From positions 780,855-844,854 of the forward strand of contig NZ_SRKY01000002.1 of NCBI RefSeq assembly GCF_004803475.1: a stretch of 64,000 bases of DNA. Reading direction: 5' to 3'. A program made the translations under genes and the position numbers. A model generated the notes under the pieces. It worked only from the letters and a program-made list of their open reading frames with translations, was not told the DNA's origin and did no database searches. This document shows, piece after piece, positions 18,063 to 26,155 of this stretch. Numbering within the stretch: the stretch's first letter is position 1; the number at the start of each line of letters is the position of its first letter. Source of the DNA: Aliishimia ponticola. Lineage in GTDB: Bacteria; Pseudomonadota; Alphaproteobacteria; Rhodobacterales; Rhodobacteraceae.

Positions 18063-19585
18063 AACACCCGTCCCACACCGCGAAAATCGCACCCGAGAGA
18101 ATTGCCTATGAAATGGCAAGCAGTGGCGAAACCCTCACGTTTGGAGAGCTTGACAGCCGCTCCAATCAGGCAGCGCACGGGTTTCGAAAGCTGGGCGTGG
18201 GGCCGGGCGAAAACATCGCGCTGCTCTTTGAAAACTGTCTGGATTTCGTGGTTCTGACCTGGGCGGCGCAGCGGTCGGGATTGTTCTACACCGCCATCAG
18301 CTGTCATCTGACCGCAGATGAGATCAGCTACATCGTCGGCGACTGCGCGGCGAAAGTTTTGGTGGTGTCCTCGACATTCTCAGAATTTTTGCCTGCGATC
18401 CAAACGGCTTGCCCGGATGTTCGGATCTTTGTCAGCGGGGGCGCTGAGGGTGCTGAACAAGATTGGAACGCTTTTGAACGGTCTATGCCCACAATTCCGG
18501 TCGCGGATGAGACAGTGGGCGCTGATCTGCTATATTCGTCCGGCACCACAGGGCGGCCAAAGGGCGTCGTGCGCGAATTCACCCGCCAGCCCATCGATAC
18601 AGTGATCCCGCCGTTAATGACGGTGCTGTGCGAAACGATGGCGAATATGGACGATCAAAGTATCTATCTGTCGCCGGCCCCGCTGTATCATGCGGCCCCG
18701 TTGCGCACATCGATGATGGCCGTCATGCTGGGCGGCAAGTCAATCATCATGGAGCAGTTTGACGCCGGTCAAATGCTGCAGCTGATCGAAAAGCACCGGG
18801 TGACGCATACCCAAGTCGTGCCCACAATGTTCGTGCGAATGCTCCGTCTGCCCCGCGCTGAACGAGAAGCCTGTGATCTTTCCTCGCTAAAGGTGATTTT
18901 CCATGCGGCGGCCCCGTGCCCGCAAGAGATCAAGAGGCAAATGCTGGATTGGGTCGGCCCGATCCTGATCGAATATTACGCGGGTTCGGAGGCCAATGGC
19001 GTTACCGTTTCAACCTCTGAGGATTGGCTGAAATACCCCGGCACTGTGGGGCGATCGCTGATCGGTGAGATTCTGGTGGTCGACAAGGACGGAAAACCGC
19101 TTCCCGTTGGAGAGATCGGCGATGTCTATTTCGACAGCGGTATCGACTTTTCCTATCGCGCCGACCCGGAGAAAACCGCCAAGGCGTATTTGCGCCCCGG
19201 CTGCTCAACGCTGGGGGATGTGGGATATGTGAACGCGGAAGGGTTCCTGTTTCTCACGGATCGGGCGTCTTACACGATCATTTCCGGCGGTGTGAATATC
19301 TACCCGCAGGAAACGGAAGATCTGCTCGCGTGCCACCCAGACGTTGCAGATGTCGCGGTGTTTGGCGTTCCCAACGAGGAAATGGGCGAAGAGGTGAAAG
19401 CCGTCGTTCAGCTTGTGGACGGAATTGACCCTGGGCCCGCAAAGGCGGAGGAATTGATGGAATTCTGCCGCGCACGTCTGTCTCGTATCAAGGCGCCGAA
19501 GAGTATCGACTTTCGTGAAGAGTTGCCGCGCACCCCAACGGGCAAACTTACCAAGCGCAAGCTCAAGGACGAATACTGGAACTGA
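18059..19585 (+). CDS. Acyl-CoA synthetase (AMP-forming, ANL superfamily)
   Basis: The 508-aa enzyme activates a carboxylic acid to its CoA thioester. Adenylation motifs are visible: the P-loop-like LLYSSGTTGRPKGV, EYYAGSEANG, LGDVGYVNAEGFLFLTDR, IISGGVNIYPQE, and the C-terminal lysine segment PTGKLTKRKLK. The N terminus (MKHPSHTAKIAPERIAYEM) fits the family start, so I use the GTG at 18059. It heads a rightward run with an ACAD (19657), a flavoprotein (20900), a crotonase (21926) and an ACAD pair. Substrate chain type cannot be read from the sequence. Confidence 0.9.
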   Translation: MKHPSHTAKIAPERIAYEMASSGETLTFGELDSRSNQAAHGFRKLGVGPGENIALLFENCLDFVVLTWAAQRSGLFYTAISCHLTADEISYIVGDCAAKVLVVSSTFSEFLPAIQTACPDVRIFVSGGAEGAEQDWNAFERSMPTIPVADETVGADLLYSSGTTGRPKGVVREFTRQPIDTVIPPLMTVLCETMANMDDQSIYLSPAPLYHAAPLRTSMMAVMLGGKSIIMEQFDAGQMLQLIEKHRVTHTQVVPTMFVRMLRLPRAEREACDLSSLKVIFHAAAPCPQEIKRQMLDWVGPILIEYYAGSEANGVTVSTSEDWLKYPGTVGRSLIGEILVVDKDGKPLPVGEIGDVYFDSGIDFSYRADPEKTAKAYLRPGCSTLGDVGYVNAEGFLFLTDRASYTIISGGVNIYPQETEDLLACHPDVADVAVFGVPNEEMGEEVKAVVQLVDGIDPGPAKAEELMEFCRARLSRIKAPKSIDFREELPRTPTGKLTKRKLKDEYWN

Positions 19586-19656
19586 GCCGCCGGTTTGGGC
19601 GGCTGACAAGCAGGCATCGACACCGATTGCCGTGATGACATGAACTGGACACCAAC

Positions 19657-20847
19657 ATGACTTTTTCCCTTGATAATAGCCGAATGTCCGAACGGGCTGT
19701 GCAAATCGCCGGCCGGGTGGAAACCTTCGTGCGTGAGCAGATCATTCCCTATGAAAAAGATGATCGCCGCAACAGCCACGGCCCGACAGAGGTGCTTGGT
19801 GATGAGATGAAGGAAGCGGCCCGAAAGGCCGGCGTGATGACGCCCCATATTCTTGAGGACGGCACGCATCTCTGTCATCTCGAAACCGCATGTGTGTTGA
19901 TACGGTCGGGTCTTTCCCCGCTTGGACCGGTCGCGTGCAATGTAGGCGCCCCTGACGAAGGCAACATGTATCTTTTGGGTCAGGTTGGCTCTCCCGAGAT
20001 GAAAGAGCGGTTTTTGACGCCGATGGTCGAGGGCAGAATGCGCTCTGCCTTTTTCATGACGGAGCCTGCGGAAGAGGGCGGCGCCGGGTCAGACCCAATG
20101 ATGATGCAGACGACCTGCAGGATGGATGGGAACCACTGGGTCATCAATGGCCGCAAGACGCTGATCACGGGGGCCGATGGTGCGGGGCTGGGTATCGTTA
20201 TGGCCAAGTCCGAAGACGGGGCCTGCATGTTTCTGGTCGATCTGCCCGATCCCGCGATCCGGATCGAAAGGGTGCTCGACACGATCGACAATTCCATGAT
20301 CGGCGGACATTCGGTCATAAACATCGACAACTTGAGGGTGCCTGCCAGCCAGATGCTGGGCGAAAGTGGCGAGGGTTTCCGCTATGCTCAGGTGCGGCTG
20401 TCACCTGCGCGTCTGACCCATTGTATGCGGTGGCTTGGCGCGGCGATCCGCGCGAACGAGATCGCGAGCGATTACGCCAACCGCCGCATGGCCTTTGGCA
20501 AGCCGTTGGTCGATCACGAAGGCGTCGGCTTCATGCTGGCCGAGAACATGATCGATCTGAAGCAAGCCGAACAGATGGTCTATTGGTGCGCGGACGTGCT
20601 GGATACCGGCGTGCTTGGCACGGTCGAAAGCTCGATGACGAAGGTGGCCGTTTCCGAAGCACTGATGCGTGTTGCCGACCGGTGCGTGCAGGTGATGGGC
20701 GGGCAAGGCGTGACGGCCGACACCATCGTCGAACAGGTTTTCCGCGAGATACGGGCGTTCAGGATCTATGACGGCCCGACCGAAGTCCACAAATGGTCGC
20801 TGGCGAAGAAGGTCAAGCGGGACTGGAAAAAGGCAAACGGCGCATGA
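19657..20847 (+). CDS. Acyl-CoA dehydrogenase, ACAD10/11-like C-terminal motif
   Basis: A 396-aa flavoprotein of the acyl-CoA dehydrogenase superfamily. The FAD/substrate segment FFMTEPAEEGGAGSDP and the C-terminal QVMGGQGVTADTIVEQVFREIRAFRI fit the family. Where MCAD has the catalytic glutamate in YEGT, this protein reads IYDGPTEVH, with Asp372. This DGPxEVH motif is also found in the ACAD at 45069-46316, and in ACAD10/ACAD11 as I recall them. It lies 71 bp after the ligase gene, in the same operon. It may act on a phosphorylated hydroxyacyl-CoA, but conventional alpha,beta-dehydrogenation cannot be excluded. Confidence 0.88.
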   Translation: MTFSLDNSRMSERAVQIAGRVETFVREQIIPYEKDDRRNSHGPTEVLGDEMKEAARKAGVMTPHILEDGTHLCHLETACVLIRSGLSPLGPVACNVGAPDEGNMYLLGQVGSPEMKERFLTPMVEGRMRSAFFMTEPAEEGGAGSDPMMMQTTCRMDGNHWVINGRKTLITGADGAGLGIVMAKSEDGACMFLVDLPDPAIRIERVLDTIDNSMIGGHSVINIDNLRVPASQMLGESGEGFRYAQVRLSPARLTHCMRWLGAAIRANEIASDYANRRMAFGKPLVDHEGVGFMLAENMIDLKQAEQMVYWCADVLDTGVLGTVESSMTKVAVSEALMRVADRCVQVMGGQGVTADTIVEQVFREIRAFRIYDGPTEVHKWSLAKKVKRDWKKANGA

Positions 20848-20899
20848 GGCATGTCTGCTTCAGCCTGAAATCACACATCACATCAGCGGAGATATTCTA

Positions 20900-21877
20900 A
20901 TGGCTCTACATACGCGGGTCACCGAAATGCTGGGGATCGACACCCCGATTGTACAGGGCGGAATGATGTGGGTCGGCACGGCCGAGATGGCATCGGCGGT
21001 CTCAAATGCCGGGGGGCTGGGCATTCTTACGGCGTTGACCCAACCGACACCTGACGCACTGGCCGCAGAGATTGCCCGCTGCAAAACCATGACGGACAAG
21101 CCGTTCGGCGTGAACCTGACCGTGCTGCCGTCTGTGAACCCGCCGCCCTATAGCGACTACCGCCGTGCGATTATCGAAAGCGGCGTCAAAATCGTAGAGA
21201 CCGCAGGCGGGCGGCCTCAAGAACATGTGGAGGACTTCAAGGCGCATGGCATTACGGTTTTGCACAAATGCACCTCGGTTCGTCATGGTGTCTCGGCAGT
21301 GAAGATGGGGGTGGATATCATCTCTATCGACGGGTTCGAATGTGCGGGCCACCCAGGTGAGGATGATGTGCCGGGTCTGGTTCTCATCCCTGCCGCTGCG
21401 GATCAAATCCAAGTACCATTGCTGGCATCCGGTGGCTTTGGCGATGGGCGTGGGCTGGCGGCCGCACTGGCCTTGGGCGCCGATGGGATCAACATGGGGA
21501 CGCGCTTTTGCGCCACGGTCGAGGCACCGATCCATGAGCGCGTGAAACAGTTTCTGGTGACGAATACCGAACGGGACACCAACCTGATTTTCCGTGGTTT
21601 CAAGAACACCGGACGTGTCGCCAAGAATTCGGTCTCTGACATGGTGGTCGAAATCGGATCGAAGCCGGGGGCGGAATTCCGCGATGTGCAACCCTATGTG
21701 TCAGGCGCCAAGGGGCATGAGGCATTGATGTCGGGTGAACTGGACAGAGGGCTGATCTGGGCGGGGCAGGTCCAAGGGCTGATCACTGACATTCCGACAT
21801 GCGAGGCACTGGTGTCGCGCATCGTGGCTGAGGCGGAAGCCATAATCTCGACCCGGCTGGCGCGATTGGTCGCGTAA
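20900..21877 (+). CDS. NAD(P)H-dependent flavin oxidoreductase / nitronate-monooxygenase family
   Basis: This 325-aa FMN-binding TIM barrel of the 2-nitropropane-dioxygenase family shows VQGGMMWVG at the N terminus, the catalytic His in GFECAGHPGE, and the phosphate-binding segments SGGFGDGRG and ADGINMGTRF. GGAG lies 8 nt before the ATG at 20900. In acyl-CoA gene clusters this fold is better known for reducing or oxidising C=C bonds of CoA intermediates (for example IpdC of steroid-ring degradation) than for oxidising nitroalkanes. The operon context supports such a role here, but IpdAB-type CoA-transferase partners are absent from the window. Confidence 0.85.
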   Translation: MALHTRVTEMLGIDTPIVQGGMMWVGTAEMASAVSNAGGLGILTALTQPTPDALAAEIARCKTMTDKPFGVNLTVLPSVNPPPYSDYRRAIIESGVKIVETAGGRPQEHVEDFKAHGITVLHKCTSVRHGVSAVKMGVDIISIDGFECAGHPGEDDVPGLVLIPAAADQIQVPLLASGGFGDGRGLAAALALGADGINMGTRFCATVEAPIHERVKQFLVTNTERDTNLIFRGFKNTGRVAKNSVSDMVVEIGSKPGAEFRDVQPYVSGAKGHEALMSGELDRGLIWAGQVQGLITDIPTCEALVSRIVAEAEAIISTRLARLVA

Positions 21878-21925
21878 CGGCCGCCGCTTGGGCCGGTCGA
21901 TTTAGGGTAAGGTGGGGGATGCGCG

Positions 21926-22684
21926 ATGGCTGATCTGGTGCTGCGTGAAGATAAAGATGGCTGGACTGTTCTGACATTGAACAGGCCCGACAAGTTGAAT
22001 TCGCTGACCGTCGCGCTGTTCAAGGAGTTGCGCCAACACATTCTTGACCTGCGGGGTGACGACGCGATCCAATGCGTTGTGCTGCGCGGGGCGGGCAAGT
22101 GTTTTTCGGCGGGCCATGACCTTGGCGATATTGCCGAAGGCGAGGACGTGCCGTCCGAAGGCTGGCATTCCGAAACCTTGCGCTTGATGGAGAAACTGCC
22201 AAAGCCGGTGGTCGCGGCGGTGCATGGGCATTGCTACACTGGCGCGCTCGAAGTTGCGCTGGCCGCTGATTTCATCATCGCGGCCGATACGGCCCGTTTC
22301 GGGGATACACACGCCAAATGGGCCTTGACCCCCGTCTGGGGGATGAGCCAGCGGCTGCCCCGGCGCGTAGGCATCGCGACAGCGAAACGGTTGATGTTCA
22401 CGGCGGACATGATCGACGCCAAAGAGGCGGTGCGGATCGGACTTGCCGAATATGCGGTTCCTGCTGACGCCTTCGAACCCGAGATCGAAGATCTGGTTGC
22501 CCGCATCATCGCGAACTCTCCATTTTCCCATGCCGCGAACAAGCAGTTGCTGGACGCGACGGATATGCGCCCGCTGGATGCCGGATTGCAGTGGGAGGTG
22601 ATGGAGACCGCAGGCATTGGACCGGATATGGCGGAACGGATTGCGGCCTTCACCAACAAACAGATGACCCGGGTTTCGAACTGA
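21926..22684 (+). CDS. Crotonase-fold protein (enoyl-CoA hydratase family) without the catalytic glutamates
   Basis: The 252-aa product has the oxyanion-hole segment FSAGHDLGD and the crotonase core GALEVALAADFIIAA. At the two positions that carry Glu in true hydratases it has DTHAKWAL and ATAKRLMFT, so simple hydration is unlikely. Isomerase, C-C hydrolase or ring-opening chemistry is known in such divergent crotonases. The start at 21926 is preceded by a GGTGGGGG ribosome site. It lies between the flavin oxidoreductase and the ACAD pair. Confidence 0.86.
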   Translation: MADLVLREDKDGWTVLTLNRPDKLNSLTVALFKELRQHILDLRGDDAIQCVVLRGAGKCFSAGHDLGDIAEGEDVPSEGWHSETLRLMEKLPKPVVAAVHGHCYTGALEVALAADFIIAADTARFGDTHAKWALTPVWGMSQRLPRRVGIATAKRLMFTADMIDAKEAVRIGLAEYAVPADAFEPEIEDLVARIIANSPFSHAANKQLLDATDMRPLDAGLQWEVMETAGIGPDMAERIAAFTNKQMTRVSN

Positions 22685-22706
22685 GTAATCGGGGGAGGAT
22701 TGCGGA

Positions 22707-23912
22707 ATGAATACCCAGATCAATGCGGATTTAGTCGCGTTCCGGGACGAGGTGGCGGCGTTTCTGGATACGGCGCCCACAGACGCGATCCGGGAAGCCG
22801 GGCGTAAAACCACGAGCGCGTTCCCGCCCTTTGAGCAAGGGGCCGCTTGGCAGGCCATTCTGAACGAAAAGGGCTGGGCCGCGCCCGATTGGCCGCAAGA
22901 ATACGGCGGTACGGGATGGTCTGCCGAACAGCGGACCATTTTTGAAGAGGAATACCGCAAGCGGGATTTGCCCCCCTTGCTGCCGAACTCACTCAAAATG
23001 GTGGGGCCGTTGCTGATCGACTTGGGCACGGAAGAGCAGAAGGCCAAATACCTGCTCCGGATCTTGTCGGGCGAGGATTACTGGACGCAAGGGTATTCCG
23101 AACCAAACTCCGGGTCCGATCTGGCATCTCTGCAATGTAGCGCGGTTGCGGATGGCGAGGATTACATCATCAACGGCAGCAAGATATGGACGACGTTCGC
23201 CCACAAATCGAACCGGATGTTCATGTTGGTCCGCACCAGCAGCGAAGGCAAAAAGCAGCAGGGCATCACGTTCCTGCTGCTGGACAGAACCGACTTTCCC
23301 GGCATGGATATTCGCCCGATCAAGGGCTTGGATGGCAATGCGGAATTTTGTGAGGTGTTTTTCGACAACGTCCGCGTGCCGCAATCCGGCCGGGTCGGGG
23401 CCGAAAACGAAGGGTGGAGCGTTGCGAAACACCTGCTGAAACATGAACGCAACGGGTCGGCCAACAGTCCTGTTCTGATGCGGTATCTGACACGGATTGT
23501 TGAAGCGGCGCGCGCGGAAACGTCACCCTTTGGTGGCACTCTGGCCGATGATCCGGTGTTTCAACGCGACTTGGGCGCGCTGCATGCGGATGTCGTGACG
23601 CTCTCTCATTTCGAGCGGCTGATCATGAGCGGACACGAGTTGGCCGCTGACCCCGCATTGCCTTCCATCGCCAAGACCATGAACTCAGAGTTGATCCAGC
23701 GCGTGTCAGTCATGATGACGCGGGTCGCGCAGCTGGAAGGTCTGTCCATGCAGCTTGATGCGCTGACCGTGGGGGCAGGGGAAGACCCGCTGGGGAGCGA
23801 ATTGGATCTGATCGCAATGCCGCTTTATCTGAACAGCCGCGCGACCACGATCTACGCAGGTACGAATGAGGTTCAACGCAACTTGATCGCACGTAGCTTG
23901 CAGGTCGCCTGA
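22707..23912 (+). CDS. Acyl-CoA dehydrogenase, likely catalytic subunit of a heteromeric ACAD
   Basis: A 401-aa ACAD with QGYSEPNSGSDLAS in the FAD region and IYAGTNEVQRNLIARSL at the C terminus. Only 12 bp separate it from a second, divergent ACAD gene at 23925. Adjacent pairs with one intact and one degenerate subunit are typical of the alpha2beta2 ACADs known from cholesterol catabolism in actinobacteria (FadE26/27, FadE28/29 type). This suggests a bulky or branched substrate. The start at 22707 is preceded by GGGGGAGG. Confidence 0.9.
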   Translation: MNTQINADLVAFRDEVAAFLDTAPTDAIREAGRKTTSAFPPFEQGAAWQAILNEKGWAAPDWPQEYGGTGWSAEQRTIFEEEYRKRDLPPLLPNSLKMVGPLLIDLGTEEQKAKYLLRILSGEDYWTQGYSEPNSGSDLASLQCSAVADGEDYIINGSKIWTTFAHKSNRMFMLVRTSSEGKKQQGITFLLLDRTDFPGMDIRPIKGLDGNAEFCEVFFDNVRVPQSGRVGAENEGWSVAKHLLKHERNGSANSPVLMRYLTRIVEAARAETSPFGGTLADDPVFQRDLGALHADVVTLSHFERLIMSGHELAADPALPSIAKTMNSELIQRVSVMMTRVAQLEGLSMQLDALTVGAGEDPLGSELDLIAMPLYLNSRATTIYAGTNEVQRNLIARSLQVA

Positions 23913-23924
23913 AAGGTCATGCAG

Positions 23925-25058
23925 ATGAATTTTTCCCAAACCGATGAACAGAAGATGTTGCAAGAGAGCGTGACGCGCCTTTTGGATCGAAGCTATGATT
24001 TCGAGGCGCGTCAAAAGCTGCTGGACTCTGGTCGCCCATGGTCGTCCGACATCTGGCAGGCGCTTGCCAAGATGGGAATCCTGGGCCTGCCCTTCGCAGA
24101 AGAACTCGGCGGGTTTGGCGGTTCGATGGCGGATATCGTCGCAGTGGCTGAACCTTTTGGGGCACATCTGCTGATAGAACCCTATGTTTCTTCGATCTTG
24201 TTGGCGGGCCAGTGTCTGGCGCTTTCTGATCATCCTTCTGCGCAGGCGCTTTTGGCCAATGTCATTGCCGGTGACCAGACGGCGGCTTTCGCTCATGAAG
24301 AGGGCAAAGGGACCGTGAACCCGGCCCTTGTTTCCCTGGCCGCATCCGAGGGTCAGAATGGCTTTACCCTCAACGGTGAAAAGCGGTTGGTTCTTGGCGG
24401 TGCCCAGGCTGATGTTCTTGTTGTGTCGGCAAGGGCGCGCGGCGGTGTCGGGGACACGGAGGGGCTGTCTGTCTTTATGGTCAATCCCAAACAAGAAGGG
24501 GTCAGCATCACGCCCTTTGTCACGATTGACGGGCGTCATGCTGCGCATATCGCCTTTAGCGAGGTTCATCTGCCCCTCGAAAGCAGACTTGTTACCGAAG
24601 CGCATGATGCCCTTGAGGAAGTGATTTCCAAAGCCATCGTGGCGCTTTGCGCCGAAGCGGTTGGCGCTATGGGCGCGCTGCTTCGACTGACAAGCGATTA
24701 TGCGTCGACCCGGAAGCAGTTCGGCGCGCCAATTGCGACGTTTCAGACGATCTCGCACCGTTTGGCAGATATGAAGATCGCCTATGTGAAGGCTCGGTCG
24801 AATCTACTGTACACAACCGCGTTGATGGATGCAGGACGCGCAAGCGCACAGGATATCTCTGTCCTGAAAGGGCAAACTGGCACGCTAGGCCGCCAAATTG
24901 GCGAGGCCGCGATTCAGACGCATGGTGGTGTCGGGATGACCGATGAGATCAGTATCGGCCACTTTCAAAAGCGCATCCTGACAATCAATGCGATGTTTGG
25001 TGACAGCGAATACCATTTCCGGTCGGTTGGCCAATCTCTCGCCGCTGCCAATGCTTGA
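23925..25058 (+). CDS. Acyl-CoA dehydrogenase-like protein, probable partner subunit
   Basis: A 377-aa ACAD-fold protein that keeps the N-terminal helices and the ETHGGVGMTDE-type helix (here QTHGGVGMTDEISIGHF). Its C terminus ends MFGDSEYHFRSVG, with no equivalent of the YEGT/AGT catalytic loop. It therefore probably contributes FAD-binding or structural elements to a heteromer with the 22707 product. I prefer the ATG at 23925, 8 nt after AAAGG, to the one at 23919. It ends the operon, and a TetR gene converges. Confidence 0.88.
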   Translation: MNFSQTDEQKMLQESVTRLLDRSYDFEARQKLLDSGRPWSSDIWQALAKMGILGLPFAEELGGFGGSMADIVAVAEPFGAHLLIEPYVSSILLAGQCLALSDHPSAQALLANVIAGDQTAAFAHEEGKGTVNPALVSLAASEGQNGFTLNGEKRLVLGGAQADVLVVSARARGGVGDTEGLSVFMVNPKQEGVSITPFVTIDGRHAAHIAFSEVHLPLESRLVTEAHDALEEVISKAIVALCAEAVGAMGALLRLTSDYASTRKQFGAPIATFQTISHRLADMKIAYVKARSNLLYTTALMDAGRASAQDISVLKGQTGTLGRQIGEAAIQTHGGVGMTDEISIGHFQKRILTINAMFGDSEYHFRSVGQSLAAANA

Positions 25059-25111
25059 CCCCGTCATGTAAGGGGCGGAGCGTTTTATCACTGCGGTCTA
25101 GGGATGCCGTG

Positions 25112-25756
25112 TCAGGTGCGTGCGGTCAGGCCGCCCAGGATGACCGCGATCATCTGTTCCGTGTAGGAACGGCGTATGTTGTCATCGATCCGATCGACCC
25201 CATGCATGTATTTCAGCACGTCTCGCGACGAAAAAATCTGATCGCATGCGCCAATGACAATGAAGTAGAAAAACTTGTAGTCGACGGGTTGGAACTCTCC
25301 TGCCGCCACGCCGTCGGAAATCATGCGCTTGTAGGCGTGGTGGATCGGTTCGATATACGACTCGATCATGGTCGATCTGACTTCTTCGGTCTCGTCACGC
25401 ATCGTCGTGGTCAACAGCCGCTGCAAATACGGATACTTGAAGTACATGTTGATCAGGCCGGAAAGGTGATACCGCATCTTGGCTGTCGGGCGCATGTCCA
25501 TCTCGACCAATGCTTCAAGTTGGGTGACCGCCTCGGCCAGATCCCGGTGGAGAAGCGCCCGCATCAAGCCACTCTTGTTGCCAAAATAGTATTTCACCAA
25601 AGCAGAATTCACACCGGCTTTGGCCGCGATATCGATGATTGGCACCGACAAGGTATCGCGTTCGCACATGAGTTCGCTTGCGGCGGTCAGCAAATCATCC
25701 CTCGTTGAGGCACGCTCTTCGACGGGGGCGGTAGCTGCGGCTGCCTTTGAATTCAT
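25112..25756 (-). CDS. TetR/AcrR family transcriptional regulator
   Basis: This 214-aa regulator has an HTH at about residues 18-65 (DLLTAASELM, IIDIAAKAGVNSALVKYYFGNKSGL) and an all-helical ligand domain. It is divergent from the ligase/kinase/ACAD operon at 26156. Between them is a near-palindromic site (25990-26005) with a related copy upstream of the thiolase operon at 36854, and a half-site just upstream of its own start codon. It is the best candidate for the local repressor of both operons. Confidence 0.88.
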   Translation of the reverse strand: MNSKAAAATAPVEERASTRDDLLTAASELMCERDTLSVPIIDIAAKAGVNSALVKYYFGNKSGLMRALLHRDLAEAVTQLEALVEMDMRPTAKMRYHLSGLINMYFKYPYLQRLLTTTMRDETEEVRSTMIESYIEPIHHAYKRMISDGVAAGEFQPVDYKFFYFIVIGACDQIFSSRDVLKYMHGVDRIDDNIRRSYTEQMIAVILGGLTART

Positions 25757-25761
25757 TGCTC

Positions 25762-25769
25762 AACTAACT
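25762..25769. promoter_or_regulatory. AACTAACT half-site next to the TetR start codon
   Basis: This octamer equals the left half of the operator candidate at 25990-26005. It lies 5 bp upstream of the TetR ATG (25756). It could be an autoregulatory half-site or chance. Confidence 0.3.
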
Positions 25770-25989
25770 CCTGTGGGTGTGGACGTCTTAAGTGTTGGCG
25801 ATCTCATTGTCACTGATTTTTCGTCCTCATGGTGTGCCAGTTCTACCGCTGGTTTTGCACTCCATCCGAGCCTGTAGTGCAGGCTGGAGTCCAAGGCCGT
25901 CGAAGCGCGATATAGGCCACCAGTATCTCGCAAAGTCTCGCGCAGTCAACAATGCGAGTTAACTGCGCAATTATTTCTTTACAGGTCTA

Positions 25990-26005
25990 AACTAACTGAT
26001 TAGTT
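25990..26005. promoter_or_regulatory. Palindromic TetR-operator candidate AACTAA-CTGA-TTAGTT
   Basis: A perfect 6-bp inverted repeat with a 4-bp spacer, in the divergent region between the TetR gene (25112) and the ligase operon (26156). A related site with 12 of 16 identical positions lies at 36694-36709. A shared operator would link the ligase/kinase operon and the second thiolase/racemase operon to one regulator. Confidence 0.55.
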
Positions 26006-26155
26006 AAATTATGGGAGTGACGTGGTTCGGGTTAGGAGGCGGCCCGCCACATCACGCTGGAAGGGCGGTTCTGCTTTGCGTCGGCGGGCGCCATGGTCTC
26101 GGGCCCGGCAGCATGTCGATCAGCGGAAGCCGCGACAGCATCAGGAGGAGGTAAA

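Larger units (their letters stand above)
25757..26155. other. 399-bp divergent regulatory region between TetR gene and ligase operon
   Basis: No gene is supported here. The stretch from about 25920 is AT-richer and holds an inverted repeat GCGCAGT (25940-25946) / ACTGCGC (25962-25968), the AACTAA palindrome at 25990-26005, and a strong ribosome site AGGAGG in front of the ATG at 26156. Confidence 0.6.

Noticed and set aside
18059-25058. Firm assignment to steroid C/D-ring degradation
   Set aside because: Ligase, ACAD pair, IpdC-like and crotonase genes fit, but IpdAB-type CoA-transferase genes and ring-cleavage oxygenases are absent from the window.
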